A DNA stretch of 64,000 nt from Tsukamurella sputi (GCF_007858445.1 NZ_VIGV01000004.1:434001-498000), one strand, 5' to 3'. Shown: positions 1 to 8,124, counted from the stretch's first letter. The notes: generated by a model not told the origin, from the sequence alone. Translations and numbers: made by a program.

Positions 1-203
1 TCGGCATGGGCGCCTACGTGCTCTTCCGGCTCGCGTGGCCCCGGCTCTGGAGTACCGCCGCGACCGCGGAGTTCGCTGGAGGGGTCGCCCTGTGCATCGT
101 CGCCCTGGTCGTCTTCATCGTGGTTCCGGGCCGGATCGAGCGGCTCACGGGCCGGGAGGTCAGCGGCGTCGACGGTTCGGGTGCCTCGATGGGCGACTTC
201 TAG
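1..203 (+). CDS. C-terminal end of a membrane protein (5' end outside the window)
   Basis: The frame is already open at the left edge and stops at TAG 201-203, so only about 66 codons are visible. They contain one clear hydrophobic helix of about 20 residues rich in Val, Ile, Leu and Ala, then a short basic stretch and a Gly/Ser-rich tail, as expected for a cytoplasmic C-terminus after a last membrane segment. The next gene on the same strand is a GT39 glycosyltransferase. In related actinobacteria such genes often follow a GtrA or GT2-GtrA protein, so this may be the end of one; that is context-based inference, since the visible part has no diagnostic motif. Confidence 0.5.
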   Translation, partial: GMGAYVLFRLAWPRLWSTAATAEFAGGVALCIVALVVFIVVPGRIERLTGREVSGVDGSGASMGDF

Positions 204-287
204 ACTGCTACTCGCCGGTAACCTGCTCACAGCGACCTCCCAGGACGGGGGCCGGATCCATCCAGTTCCGGCCGCGAGGGTGGTGCC

Positions 288-2222
288 GTGAAGTACATGA
301 CTCCGCGGCGCTGGGCCGTGACCGCACTCCTCGCCGCCACGGCACTGCTGTACTGCTGGAACCTGTCGATCAACGGTTACGGCAACGAGTTCTACGCCGC
401 GGCGGCGCAGGCGGGCGGGCTGAACTGGAAGGCCTGGCTGTTCGGCTCGCTCGACCCGGGCAACGTCATCACCGTCGACAAGCCGCCCGCCGCGCTCTGG
501 GTGACCGGCCTGTTCGTCCGCGTGTTCGGTCTCTCGTCCTGGTCGATCCTGCTGCCGCAGGCGCTGATGGGCGTCGGCACCGTCGGGCTGGTCTACCTGA
601 CGACCCGGCGGCTGCTCGCCGCGCTCCCGGAACGGATCGCCACGGGTGGGGCGCTGCTCGCGGGCGCCGTGTGCGCGCTGACCCCGGCCGCGGTCCTGAT
701 CTTCCGGTTCAACAACCCCGACGCCCTGCTGGTGCTGCTGATGACCGCGGCCGCGTACTGCACGGTCCGGGCGTGCCAGGCGTCGTCGTGGCGGTGGCTC
801 GTCGCCTGCGGCGCGCTGCTGGGATTCGCCTTCCTCACCAAGATGCTCCAGGGGTTGCTGGTGCTGCCCGGGTTCGGCCTCGCCTACCTGCTGTTCGCCC
901 GGACCCCATGGCTCCGGCGCGCCCGCGACCTCGCCCTGGGCCTGGTGGCGGTGGTGGTCTCGTCCGGCTGGTACGTGCTGCTCACTGTGCTGTGGCCCGC
1001 GTCCTCGCGCCCGTACATCGGCGGGTCGAAGGACGGGACCTTCATGGACCTCGTGCTCGGCTACAACGGCCTGGCGCGGATCGTCGGCTCGGACGCCTCG
1101 GGAGGGCCGGGCGGCGGGAGCCCCGGCGGGAACGGGGCCACGGGAACGTCCTTCGGCGGCACTCCGAGTCTCGCGCGCCTGTTCAGCAACGAGTTCGGCA
1201 ACGAGATCTCCTGGCTACTGCCCGCTGCGCTGCTCGTGCTGGTGATCGGGCTGGTGCTCGTGGCGCGCCGGCGCCTGGGGCGTGACCTCGCACTCGGCCT
1301 GACGGTCTTCGGCACCTGGCTCGTGGTGACCGGAGTGGTCTTCTCGTACATGAGCGGCACGGTGCACCCGTACTACACCGTCGCGCTCGCACCGGCGATC
1401 GCCGTGCTGGTGGGCGGCGGGGCTGCCGTCGCGTGGAACCGCAGGTCGACGGTGCCGGGCACCCTCGCGCTCGCCGGGCTGCTCGTCGCCGCGGGCGGCT
1501 GGGGCGTGATCCGCGCGTGGCGGACCGGGTACGCGTGGCCCGCGATCGGGTTCGTCGTGGGAGCGCTGACGGTTCTCGGCGTCGTCGCGCTGGTCCTCAC
1601 CCGCCGCGGGGGTCGACGCGCGGTCGCAGCCGCGTTGGTGCTGGCGCTCCTCGGCGGCGGCGTGGCGACCGCGGCCTACTCCGTCTCGACGGCGGGCACC
1701 GCGCACAGCGGCGGTATCCCGACGGCGGTGCGGACGGCGAAGTCGGGGAGCGGTTTCGGCGGTTTCGGCGGTGGTCCGGGTAGCGACCGCGGTGGCCGGG
1801 TGGAGCCCTTCGCGCAGCGGGGCGCGGCGGCGCCGGACGGGGCACCGTCGAGCGAGGGGGCCGGAGCGGAGAGCGGCGCGGATGGTCCGGGTGGCGGGAG
1901 CAGGTCCACCACCGAGCTCGTCGCGCTGCTGAAGGGGACGAGCACGCAGTGGGCGGCAGCCGTGAGCGGCGCACAGAGCCAGGGGGCACTGCAGCTGAAT
2001 TCCGGCCGGCCGGTGATCGCCCTCGGAGGATTCACCGGCTCGGACCCCGCGCCGACACTGGCGCAGTTCCAGCAGTGGGTGAAGGACGGGAAGATCTCGT
2101 ACTACATCGCCTCCGGCGGGTTCCGCCCCGGCGGCGGGAAGTCCGAGATCCAGAGCTGGGTGGAGAAGAACTTCACCGCCACGAAGATCGGGAGTGCGAC
2201 GGTCTACACGCTGGTGACGTAG
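288..2222 (+). CDS. GT39 (ArnT/PMT-like) membrane glycosyltransferase with Gly-rich loop and C-terminal globular domain
   Basis: 644 residues. The first ~480 form a polytopic membrane domain with about ten hydrophobic helices. The early extracytoplasmic loop has NEFYAAA and, shortly after, a VDKPPAALW stretch, the place where GT-C enzymes of the ArnT/YkcB kind carry their catalytic acid and sugar/lipid-binding loop. A Gly/Ser-rich linker (about residues 490-545) leads to a compact C-terminal domain of about 100 residues like that of YkcA/YkcB proteins. The family transfers sugars from polyprenyl-phosphate donors outside the membrane; substrate is not predictable here. The GTG at 288 follows a purine-rich GCGAGGG; an ATG three codons on is an alternative. 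Probably co-transcribed with the preceding membrane protein. Confidence 0.8.
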   Translation: MKYMTPRRWAVTALLAATALLYCWNLSINGYGNEFYAAAAQAGGLNWKAWLFGSLDPGNVITVDKPPAALWVTGLFVRVFGLSSWSILLPQALMGVGTVGLVYLTTRRLLAALPERIATGGALLAGAVCALTPAAVLIFRFNNPDALLVLLMTAAAYCTVRACQASSWRWLVACGALLGFAFLTKMLQGLLVLPGFGLAYLLFARTPWLRRARDLALGLVAVVVSSGWYVLLTVLWPASSRPYIGGSKDGTFMDLVLGYNGLARIVGSDASGGPGGGSPGGNGATGTSFGGTPSLARLFSNEFGNEISWLLPAALLVLVIGLVLVARRRLGRDLALGLTVFGTWLVVTGVVFSYMSGTVHPYYTVALAPAIAVLVGGGAAVAWNRRSTVPGTLALAGLLVAAGGWGVIRAWRTGYAWPAIGFVVGALTVLGVVALVLTRRGGRRAVAAALVLALLGGGVATAAYSVSTAGTAHSGGIPTAVRTAKSGSGFGGFGGGPGSDRGGRVEPFAQRGAAAPDGAPSSEGAGAESGADGPGGGSRSTTELVALLKGTSTQWAAAVSGAQSQGALQLNSGRPVIALGGFTGSDPAPTLAQFQQWVKDGKISYYIASGGFRPGGGKSEIQSWVEKNFTATKIGSATVYTLVT

Positions 2223-2229
2223 TCATGGC

Positions 2230-2334
2230 TCACGCATCGAACGGCAGTAGTCGGAATGTCGCGCCGCCGTCGAGTGGCTTGATCGCGCGGAAGTGACGGT
2301 GGTCGACGGTGAACAGGTCGAGTGTCCGGAAGTC
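2230..2334 (-). pseudogene. VapC-type PIN-domain toxin, C-terminal fragment only
   Basis: On the minus strand a frame of about 34 codons ends at TGA 2232-2230 and reads like the end of a VapC ribonuclease toxin: a LFTVDHRHFRAIKPL segment followed by a short tail ending RLLPFDA. VapC proteins typically end with a T-x-D-x-R-H-F motif (the last acidic active-site residue and the strand after it) and a short -LLP tail. Immediately upstream the frame is closed by TAG at 2337-2335 and I see no further PIN sequence or antitoxin. I read this as a decayed toxin gene lying between the glycosyltransferase and the DUF255 gene. There is no start codon or upstream catalytic Asp, so it should not be functional. 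Confidence 0.6.
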
Positions 2335-2444
2335 CTATGCGTGGACGCTCTTCACCGGCCGGCCGAGCGCGGGTGAGACGTCGAGCCCTGGTCTCGGAGC
2401 CGCACGGGTTCGGCTCCCGGGGGTGTGGGGGCATGATGGAAATC

Positions 2445-4415
2445 ATGAACCGTCTCGGCGCGTCCACCAGTCCGTACCTGCGCCAGCACGCCGACAATCC
2501 TGTGCACTGGCAGGAGTGGTCCGAGGCCGCGCTGGCGGAGGCGGCCGAGCGCGACGTGCCGATCCTGCTCTCGATCGGCTACGCGGCGTGCCACTGGTGC
2601 CACGTGATGGCGCACGAGTCCTTCGAGAACGAGGCCATCGCGGAGCAGATGAACGCCGGCTTCGTCTGCATCAAGGTCGACCGCGAGGAGCGCCCCGACC
2701 TCGACGCGATCTACATGAACGCCACCGTCGCCATGACGGGTCAGGGCGGCTGGCCGATGACCTGCTTCCTGACCCCGTCCGGCGAGCCCTTCTACTGCGG
2801 CACCTACTACCCGCCCGAGCCGCGGAACGGTCAGGCGAGCTTCCCGCAGCTCCTCGAGGCCATCACCGACACCTGGCGCGACCGGCGCGACGAGGTGGGC
2901 CGCGTTTCCGGACAGGTGGCCGCACACCTGCGGCAGGCCTCCTCCGGCCTGCCCGACGGTGCCGCCCCCTCCGCCGCGGACCTGGCCGCGGCAGTGCGCG
3001 CGATCTGCGCCGACGAGGACCCGTCGGGCGGCTTCGGCCGCGCCCCGAAGTTCCCGCCGTCGGCCACGCTCGAGGCGCTGCTGCGGCACCACGAGCGCAC
3101 CGGCGACCCGGCCTCCTACGGCGTGGCGCTGCGGTGCGCCGAGGCGATGGCGCGCGGCGGCATCTACGACCAGCTGGGCGGGGGCTTCGCCCGGTACGCC
3201 GTGGACGCCGACTGGGTGGTGCCGCACTTCGAGAAGATGTTGTACGACAACGCGCTTCTGCTGCGGTTCTACGCGCACCTCAGCCGGCGCACCGGCTCGC
3301 CGTTGGCGCTGCGCGTCGCGGACGAGACCGCCGACTTCCTGGTCCGCGATCTCGGGGTCGAGGGCGGGGGCCTGGCGTCCTCGCTCGACGCGGACACCGT
3401 GGTCGACGGGCACGGTGTGGAGGGCGCCACGTACGTATGGACCTCGGACCAGCTCGTCGAGGCGCTCGGCGAGGCCGACGGTACTTGGGCCGCGGAGGTT
3501 TTCGCGGTCACGCCGGGCGGTACGTTCGAGCACGGTACGTCGACCCTGCAGCTGCGCGGCGAGCCCGATCCCGTGCGGCTCGCCGATGTCCGGCGGCGGC
3601 TCTTCGAAATGCGTTCACGCCGTCTGCAACCGGGCCGCGACGACAAGGTCGTGACCGTGTGGAACGGCCTCGCGATCACGGCCTTGGCGGAGGCGGGCCG
3701 GGTCGACGATGCTGAGGCCGTCGCGCGGTACGTCCTCGGAACCCATTGGGACGGTGATCGATTGCGCCGTAGCTCGCTCGGCGGCGCGGTGGGGGAGGTC
3801 GACGGGATGCTGGAGGACTACGCCGCGCTGGTCACAGGCCTCCTGGCGCTCCTGCAGCGAACGGGTGGAACCGAGTGGGACGCAGCCGCGGCCGCGATCC
3901 TGGACGCGGCGATCACCCGCTTCTCCGACCCGGACGAGGCCGGGAGCTGGTACGACGCACCGTCGGACGGGGAGCGGCTGCTGACCCGCCCGCGCGACCC
4001 GGCGGACGGCGCCACCCCGGCCGGCGCGAGCCTGATCGCCGAGGCGCTCACCTATGCGGAGGCGCTGCTCGGGGAGCGCTACGCGACGCTCGCCGCCGCG
4101 ACCCGCGCGCGCTCGGGCGAGCTGATCCGGCGCGTGCCGCGCGGCGCGGGGCATCACCTCGCGGTCGCGGAGCAGGCGGCGGCCGGCCTGCAGATCGCCG
4201 TCGCCGACGGGGCGGGCGCCGCCGCGCTCGTGGCGGAGGCGCGGCGACTGGCGCCCGGCGGCGCGGTGATCCTGGCCGGAGCGAAGGATGCGCATCCGCT
4301 GCTCGCAGGCCGCGGCCCCGTCGACGGGCGGGCGGCGGCGTACGTGTGCCGGGGATCCGTGTGCTCGCTGCCGATCATCGACGGGGAGACGCTCGCCACA
4401 GAGCTCGCGCCGTAG
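2445..4415 (+). CDS. DUF255 thioredoxin-domain protein (YyaL/SPATA20 family)
   Basis: 656 residues from ATG 2445; in-frame ATGs at 2433 and 2436 are alternatives. The start was chosen because family members begin NRLG-x-x-x-SPYLRQH, as here. The N-terminal ~170 residues are a thioredoxin-fold domain with the characteristic ACHWCHVM motif (CXXC) and VDREERPDLD. The rest resembles the (alpha/alpha)6 glycosidase-like barrel of N-acylglucosamine 2-epimerase-type folds, with GG(I/L)YDQLGGGFARY and PHFEKMLYDNA motifs. The family is widespread but its biochemical role is poorly defined; a redox or sugar-modifying function has been suggested. It is monocistronic: the next transcript appears to start right after its stop codon. 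Confidence 0.85.
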   Translation: MNRLGASTSPYLRQHADNPVHWQEWSEAALAEAAERDVPILLSIGYAACHWCHVMAHESFENEAIAEQMNAGFVCIKVDREERPDLDAIYMNATVAMTGQGGWPMTCFLTPSGEPFYCGTYYPPEPRNGQASFPQLLEAITDTWRDRRDEVGRVSGQVAAHLRQASSGLPDGAAPSAADLAAAVRAICADEDPSGGFGRAPKFPPSATLEALLRHHERTGDPASYGVALRCAEAMARGGIYDQLGGGFARYAVDADWVVPHFEKMLYDNALLLRFYAHLSRRTGSPLALRVADETADFLVRDLGVEGGGLASSLDADTVVDGHGVEGATYVWTSDQLVEALGEADGTWAAEVFAVTPGGTFEHGTSTLQLRGEPDPVRLADVRRRLFEMRSRRLQPGRDDKVVTVWNGLAITALAEAGRVDDAEAVARYVLGTHWDGDRLRRSSLGGAVGEVDGMLEDYAALVTGLLALLQRTGGTEWDAAAAAILDAAITRFSDPDEAGSWYDAPSDGERLLTRPRDPADGATPAGASLIAEALTYAEALLGERYATLAAATRARSGELIRRVPRGAGHHLAVAEQAAAGLQIAVADGAGAAALVAEARRLAPGGAVILAGAKDAHPLLAGRGPVDGRAAAYVCRGSVCSLPIIDGETLATELAP

Positions 4416-4433
4416 CTGTGCTATGTTCGGCTC

Positions 4434-4505
4434 GTGGGTATGAACGCGTATTGGCGCTTTACCGAGGCTCCGGGTGGAGCCGTCGGTGAGGCGCGTGTGC
4501 GCTAG
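4434..4505 (+). CDS. Leader peptide with consecutive aromatic codons (Y-W-R-F), 23 aa
   Basis: Reads V/M-G-M-N-A-Y-W-R-F-T-E followed by a Gly/Ala/Glu/Arg tail and TAG at 4503-4505; an internal ATG at 4440 is in frame. The three aromatic amino acids made by the shikimate pathway are encoded within four codons. The GTG lies at the predicted transcript 5' end (TATGTT six bases upstream), so translation would begin without a ribosome-binding site. Its role would be sensing charged tRNA-Tyr/Trp/Phe rather than making a functional peptide. The adjacent terminator and the DAHP synthase gene 103 bp downstream support this. Confidence 0.65.
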   Translation: MGMNAYWRFTEAPGGAVGEARVR

Positions 4506-4529
4506 TACCGAACAGCAACCCGGAGCCCG

Positions 4530-4557
4530 AAGGCAGCGATCAACTCGCTGCCTTTTT
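4530..4557 (+). terminator. Intrinsic terminator of the aroF leader
   Basis: Perfect 10-bp stem AAGGCAGCGA (4530-4539) / TCGCTGCCTT (4545-4554) with a TCAAC loop, ending in a run of five T (4553-4557). A U-run terminator is rare in this window. It lies between the leader peptide and the aroF start, as expected of an attenuator. Confidence 0.8.
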
Positions 4558-4608
4558 CTATGGCACCGGGACTCTCGCCTGGTGTCGACTACCAGGAAGA
4601 GAAGTCAG

Positions 4609-5667
4609 ATGACCATCGAACTCGACGACCCGGCGTCCACTTCGAACCGGCGCGTGCGGGCCTTCCACGCGATCCCCTCGCCCGCGCAACTGCGCGACGA
4701 GCTGCCGCTCGCACCCCGTCTGGCGGCCCAGGTCGAGGCCGACCGCGCCGCGGTGGCCGATGTGATCGCGGGCCGTGACCAGCGACTCCTCGTCGTGGTG
4801 GGCCCTTGCTCCGTGCACGATCCGGAGGCCGCGCTCGACTACGCCCGGCGGCTCAAGCCGATCGCGGACGAGCTGGCCGACCAGCTGCTGATCGTGATGC
4901 GCGTGTACTTCGAGAAGCCGCGCACCACTGTCGGGTGGAAGGGCCTGATCAACGACCCCGGGATGGACGAGTCCTACGACGTGCCCCGTGGCCTGCGCAC
5001 CGCACGGCGGCTGCTGCTGGACATCCTGGAGATCGGCCTGCCCGTGGGCTGTGAGTTCCTCGAGCCGACCAGCCCGCAGTACATCGCCGACACGGTCGCC
5101 TGGGGCGCGATCGGCGCCCGCACGACCGAATCGCAGGTGCACCGCCAGCTCGCCTCCGGACTGTCCATGCCGATCGGTTTCAAGAACGCGACCGACGGCA
5201 ACGTCTCCGTCGCGATCGACGGGGTGCAGGCCGCCGCGGCGCGACACGTCTTCTTCGGCACCGACGACGACGGCGCCGCCGCTGTGGTCGAAACCGTGGG
5301 TAACGAGAACTGCCACGTCATCCTGCGCGGCGGCCGCGGCGGTCCGAACTTCGACGCGGCCTCCGTCACCGCCGCCGTCGGGGCGCTCGAGAAGGCGGGC
5401 CTGGCACCGTCGCTGATGGTGGACTGCTCGCACGCGAACTCCGGGAAGGACTATGTGCGGCAGGCCGAGGTCGCCCGGGAGATCGCCGGCCGCATCGCCG
5501 CAGGTGAGAAGGGCGTCTCCGGTGTCATGCTGGAGTCCTTCCTCGTCGCGGGTGCGCAGCAGCCCGGCCCCGGCCCGCTGGTCTACGGCCAGTCGGTGAC
5601 CGACAAGTGCATGGATTTCGGCACCACTGACGCCGTCCTGCACGACCTGGCGGCCGCGCTGCGCTGA
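4609..5667 (+). CDS. aroF: 3-deoxy-7-phosphoheptulonate (DAHP) synthase, class I
   Basis: 352 residues, the usual length of class I (AroG/AroF/AroH-type) enzymes. It condenses phosphoenolpyruvate and erythrose 4-phosphate in the first step of the shikimate pathway in the cytoplasm. Seen: VVVGPCSVHDP near residue 65, MRVYFEKPRTTVGWKGL around residues 98-114, GCEFLEPTSPQY, GARTTESQVHR, GFKNATDGN and the C-terminal MVDCSHANSGKD, all family signatures including the metal-binding Cys/His/Glu/Asp. ATG 4609 is preceded by AGGAAGA. The symbol follows the C. glutamicum habit of calling the class I enzyme aroF; which isozyme (Tyr-, Phe- or Trp-sensitive) cannot be told. Regulation by the upstream attenuator is likely. 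Confidence 0.93.
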   Translation: MTIELDDPASTSNRRVRAFHAIPSPAQLRDELPLAPRLAAQVEADRAAVADVIAGRDQRLLVVVGPCSVHDPEAALDYARRLKPIADELADQLLIVMRVYFEKPRTTVGWKGLINDPGMDESYDVPRGLRTARRLLLDILEIGLPVGCEFLEPTSPQYIADTVAWGAIGARTTESQVHRQLASGLSMPIGFKNATDGNVSVAIDGVQAAAARHVFFGTDDDGAAAVVETVGNENCHVILRGGRGGPNFDAASVTAAVGALEKAGLAPSLMVDCSHANSGKDYVRQAEVAREIAGRIAAGEKGVSGVMLESFLVAGAQQPGPGPLVYGQSVTDKCMDFGTTDAVLHDLAAALR

Positions 5668-5692
5668 AGCGCGTTCCGAGATTCGGGTTCTA

Positions 5693-5728
5693 CGGCGGTC
5701 CGAGGCGGAATCCGGGTGCGGACCGCCG
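5693..5728 (+). terminator. Hairpin after aroF
   Basis: CGGCGGTCCG (5693-5702) pairs perfectly with CGGACCGCCG (5719-5728), giving a 10-bp GC-rich stem with a 16-nt loop 26 bp after the aroF stop codon. Weaker complementarity continues outward to about 5679 and 5745. There is no T-run, which is common for actinobacterial terminators. It ends just before the leaderless promoter of the next gene. Confidence 0.5.
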
Positions 5729-5766
5729 GAATCCCGGAGTTTCGGGACGGAGGTAGGTTGATCGTC

Positions 5767-6303
5767 GTGGCGATCACACCGGATTCCAAGGACTGGACGT
5801 GGGTCATCGAGCGGCCCTGCGTGGACTGCGGATTCGATCCCGCGACCGTGCGTCGGGCCGATGTCGCCGATCGCATCGCGCGGTCGGCGATCGGCTGGGA
5901 GGTCGCGCTGGCGAGGCCGGATGCGACGGTCCGCCCGGACGAGCACACGTGGTCGGTGCTTGAATACGGCTGCCACCTGCGCGACGTGCACCGGATCATG
6001 CGTGAGCGCCTGCTACTGATGCTGGCGCAGGACGGCGCGGCCTTCGCGAACTGGGACCAGGACGCGACGGCGGTCGAGGACGCCTACGGCGAGCAGGACC
6101 CCGGTGTTGTCGCGGGCGAGCTGGCGACGGAGGCGACGTCGTTCGCGGACGCGTACCGCACCGTCAGCGACGGGGACTGGGTGCGGACGGGCCTGCGTTC
6201 CAACGGATCCGCGTTCACCGTGGAGTCGTTCGCCGTGTACGCGCTGCACGATTTGGAACACCACCGCGTGGACGTGGGGCTCGCGCCCCGCCCCGGCGAC
6301 TGA
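5767..6303 (+). CDS. DinB-like four-helix-bundle protein
   Basis: 178 residues from GTG 5767. That start is chosen because TAGGTT at 5754-5759 lies exactly seven bases upstream (leaderless pattern). The sequence has the DinB/mycothiol-dependent-enzyme layout: WSVLEYGCHLRDVH in the second helix and ALHDLEHHRVDVG near the C-terminus provide the His residues that bind a divalent metal in this superfamily. Members act as thiol-dependent transferases (mycothiol in actinobacteria) or are uncharacterised; no substrate is evident. The 3' end overlaps the 3' end of the converging EamA gene by 89 bp. Confidence 0.75.
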   Translation: MAITPDSKDWTWVIERPCVDCGFDPATVRRADVADRIARSAIGWEVALARPDATVRPDEHTWSVLEYGCHLRDVHRIMRERLLLMLAQDGAAFANWDQDATAVEDAYGEQDPGVVAGELATEATSFADAYRTVSDGDWVRTGLRSNGSAFTVESFAVYALHDLEHHRVDVGLAPRPGD

Positions 6304-7150
6304 GCACGATCCCCGCCAGAACGACGAGGCCGCCCACGGGCTGGTTCCACGCCGGTCGTTCGCCGAGCACGGCGGTGCCGAGGAGCACGCCCACCACTGG
6401 CGTCAGGTAGGTCACCGACGCCGCGGCGGCGGCACCCCACGCCGCCACGATGTTCGTGTTCCACAGGTACGCCAGCCCCGTCCCCACGGCGCCGAGTCCC
6501 AGCATCGCGAGCGCCACTCGGGGCGTCGCGGTGACGGTGTGCCGGTCGACCGCGAGCGCGTACGCGGCGATCGCGACTGCGCCGATGCCCACCTGGTACA
6601 AGGCCACCGACGACGCGGGTAGGGCGAGGGGTGTGACGAACCGCCGCAGGTGGACGAAGGCGACGCCGTAGCTCGCTGTCGCCGCCAGGCACGCGAGCTG
6701 CCCGGCGACCGATCCCGCGGTGCCCGAGGCGGCGGGCGCGAGCACGAGCACCACGCCCGCGAACCCGACCGCCAGCCCCAGTAGTTGATTCCGCGTCGGT
6801 CGCTCGGACCGGAGCGCCACGCAGGTCACCAGCACCGTCATCAGCGGCGTCGTCGCGTTGATGATGCTCGCCAGTCCCGAGTCGATCCGCTGCTCCGCCC
6901 AGCCGAACAGAGTGAACGGAATGACGCACAGCGTGAGCGAGACCACGGTGATGTGCGCGACCGCCCGCGGATCGCGGATCCGCGGCGCGCGCACTGCGAT
7001 CGCGATCCCGGCGAGGACGACCGCGCCGATCGTCATCCGCGCGGCGGTGACCTGCACGGGGGAGAGGCCGGTGAGGCCCTCCTTGATGAACAGGAAGCTG
7101 GAGCCCCACGCCAGGGCGAGGGCCGTGAATTGCAGAGGGACGGTGCGCAC
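6215..7150 (-). CDS. EamA/DMT-superfamily permease
   Basis: 311 residues with about ten membrane helices arranged as two EamA repeats: LALAWGSSFLFIKEGL opens the first and ATASYGVAFVHLRR the second. The family exports amino acids, nucleotide sugars or other small metabolites; substrate unknown. Start taken at GTG 7150, where hydrophobic sequence begins; longer forms upstream are Arg-rich non-membrane sequence. The last ~25 residues are Arg/Gly/Pro-rich and fall entirely inside the overlap with the converging DinB-like gene, because the frame has no earlier stop. It has its own transcription unit, divergent from the SDR gene. Confidence 0.85.
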   Translation of the reverse strand: MRTVPLQFTALALAWGSSFLFIKEGLTGLSPVQVTAARMTIGAVVLAGIAIAVRAPRIRDPRAVAHITVVSLTLCVIPFTLFGWAEQRIDSGLASIINATTPLMTVLVTCVALRSERPTRNQLLGLAVGFAGVVLVLAPAASGTAGSVAGQLACLAATASYGVAFVHLRRFVTPLALPASSVALYQVGIGAVAIAAYALAVDRHTVTATPRVALAMLGLGAVGTGLAYLWNTNIVAAWGAAAAASVTYLTPVVGVLLGTAVLGERPAWNQPVGGLVVLAGIVLSRRGGARAPRPRGGVPNRAARTRRTTPR

Positions 7151-7281
7151 CCGACGATTCCACCGCCGATGACGGCGCACCGCTGGCGGTAAACGGCCAC
7201 GTCGCTCGGGCCTCGGCCCGACGGCACGTGGTGCGCGGCGATACGGTGAGAGCCCATTCGATCGAGGAACCAGGAGCAACC

Positions 7282-8034
7282 ATGGCCGAAATCGCCGTCG
7301 TCACCGGAGCGAGCAGCGGGATCGGGGCCGCCACCGCCCGGCACCTGGTGCGCGCCGGGTTCGACGTGGTCATCGGAGCCCGCCGCGTGGAGCGGCTGGA
7401 GGCGCTCAAGACCGACTTGGAGGCGCAGCACCCCGAGCGGATCGTGACGGCGCTGCCGCTCGACGTCTCGGATCCCGCGTCGGTGAAGGCCTTCACCGAC
7501 GCCATCGAGAAGGTCGACGTGCTGGTCAACAACGCGGGCGGCGCCCTCGGCGTGGACCGTATCGAGACCGCCGACGAGGCCGACTGGTCCCGCATGTACG
7601 ACATCAACGTGCTGTCGATCCTGCGCATGGTGCAGGCGCTGCTGCCGAAGTTGCGTGCCTCGCCGGCGGCGAGCGTCGTGACCATCGGTTCGGTCGCGTC
7701 GACCGAGGCCTACGAGACCGGCGCCGGCTACAACGCCGCGAAGTTCGGCGCGCGCGCCGTGACCCGCGTGCTCCGCCTCGAGCTCAAGGGCGAGCCGATC
7801 CGCGTCATCGAGATCGACCCCGGCATGGTCGAGACCGAGTTCTCCGTGGTCCGCCTGGGCGGAGACGCCGAGGCCGCGGGCAAGATCTACCAGGGAGTGG
7901 ACCACCTCGTCGCCGACGACATCGCCGATGCCGTGACCTGGACCGTCACCCGCCCGCCGCACGTGAACATCGACTACATCCAGATCATGCCGCGCGATCA
8001 AGTCGCGGCCCGCAACGTGCACCGGCGTACCTAA
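7282..8034 (+). CDS. Short-chain dehydrogenase/reductase (YdfG-like)
   Basis: 250 residues, the normal size of a classical SDR. The NAD(P)-binding TGASSGIG motif is at about residues 9-16, VLVNNAGG near 85, a catalytic Ser in TIGSVAS and Tyr-Lys in YNAAK. Arg residues after the second strand (IGARRVERL) suggest NADP. The sequence resembles the serine/3-hydroxy acid dehydrogenase YdfG group, but the substrate is inference. ATG 7282 has an AGGAG site at the right distance. It is followed by the transporter operon, with no sign of coupling. Confidence 0.88.
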   Translation: MAEIAVVTGASSGIGAATARHLVRAGFDVVIGARRVERLEALKTDLEAQHPERIVTALPLDVSDPASVKAFTDAIEKVDVLVNNAGGALGVDRIETADEADWSRMYDINVLSILRMVQALLPKLRASPAASVVTIGSVASTEAYETGAGYNAAKFGARAVTRVLRLELKGEPIRVIEIDPGMVETEFSVVRLGGDAEAAGKIYQGVDHLVADDIADAVTWTVTRPPHVNIDYIQIMPRDQVAARNVHRRT

Positions 8035-8124
8035 CGATCAGCGCGATTCGAACGGTTCCGATGCGGAGGAGAGCCTGACAGGGTTGGCTGTTCGTGTGCC
8101 CGAAGGGGCGCCGGAGAGGAATTC

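Larger units (their letters stand above)
4422..4557 (+). promoter_or_regulatory. Leaderless promoter, aromatic leader peptide and attenuator upstream of DAHP synthase
   Basis: A TATGTT box at 4422-4427 sits six bases before GTG 4434, the spacing of a leaderless promoter. The leader peptide (4434-4505) has Tyr, Trp, Arg and Phe codons in a row at 4449-4460. Downstream are alternative pairings: GGCTCC 4466-4471 with GGAGCC 4476-4481, or GGCTCCGGGT 4466-4475 with ACCCGGAGCC 4518-4527 (10 bp perfect), followed by an intrinsic terminator at 4530-4557. A ribosome stalled on the aromatic codons would mask the 4466 arm. Transcription attenuation of an aroF gene by a leader peptide has been reported in Corynebacterium glutamicum, so the same mechanism is a reasonable inference; which pairing is the antiterminator I could not resolve. 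Confidence 0.7.

Noticed and set aside
8041-8056. GATTCGAAC reminiscent of a tRNA T-loop
   Set aside because: No acceptor, anticodon or D arm around it; a chance match.
8060-8124. Possible glycine-type riboswitch (GGAGAG then GCCCGAAGGGGC)
   Set aside because: The GCCGAAGGGGCAA core is altered and the CTCTCAGG half is missing, and the gene is a sulfonate/taurine-type transporter. Kept only as unexplained hairpins.
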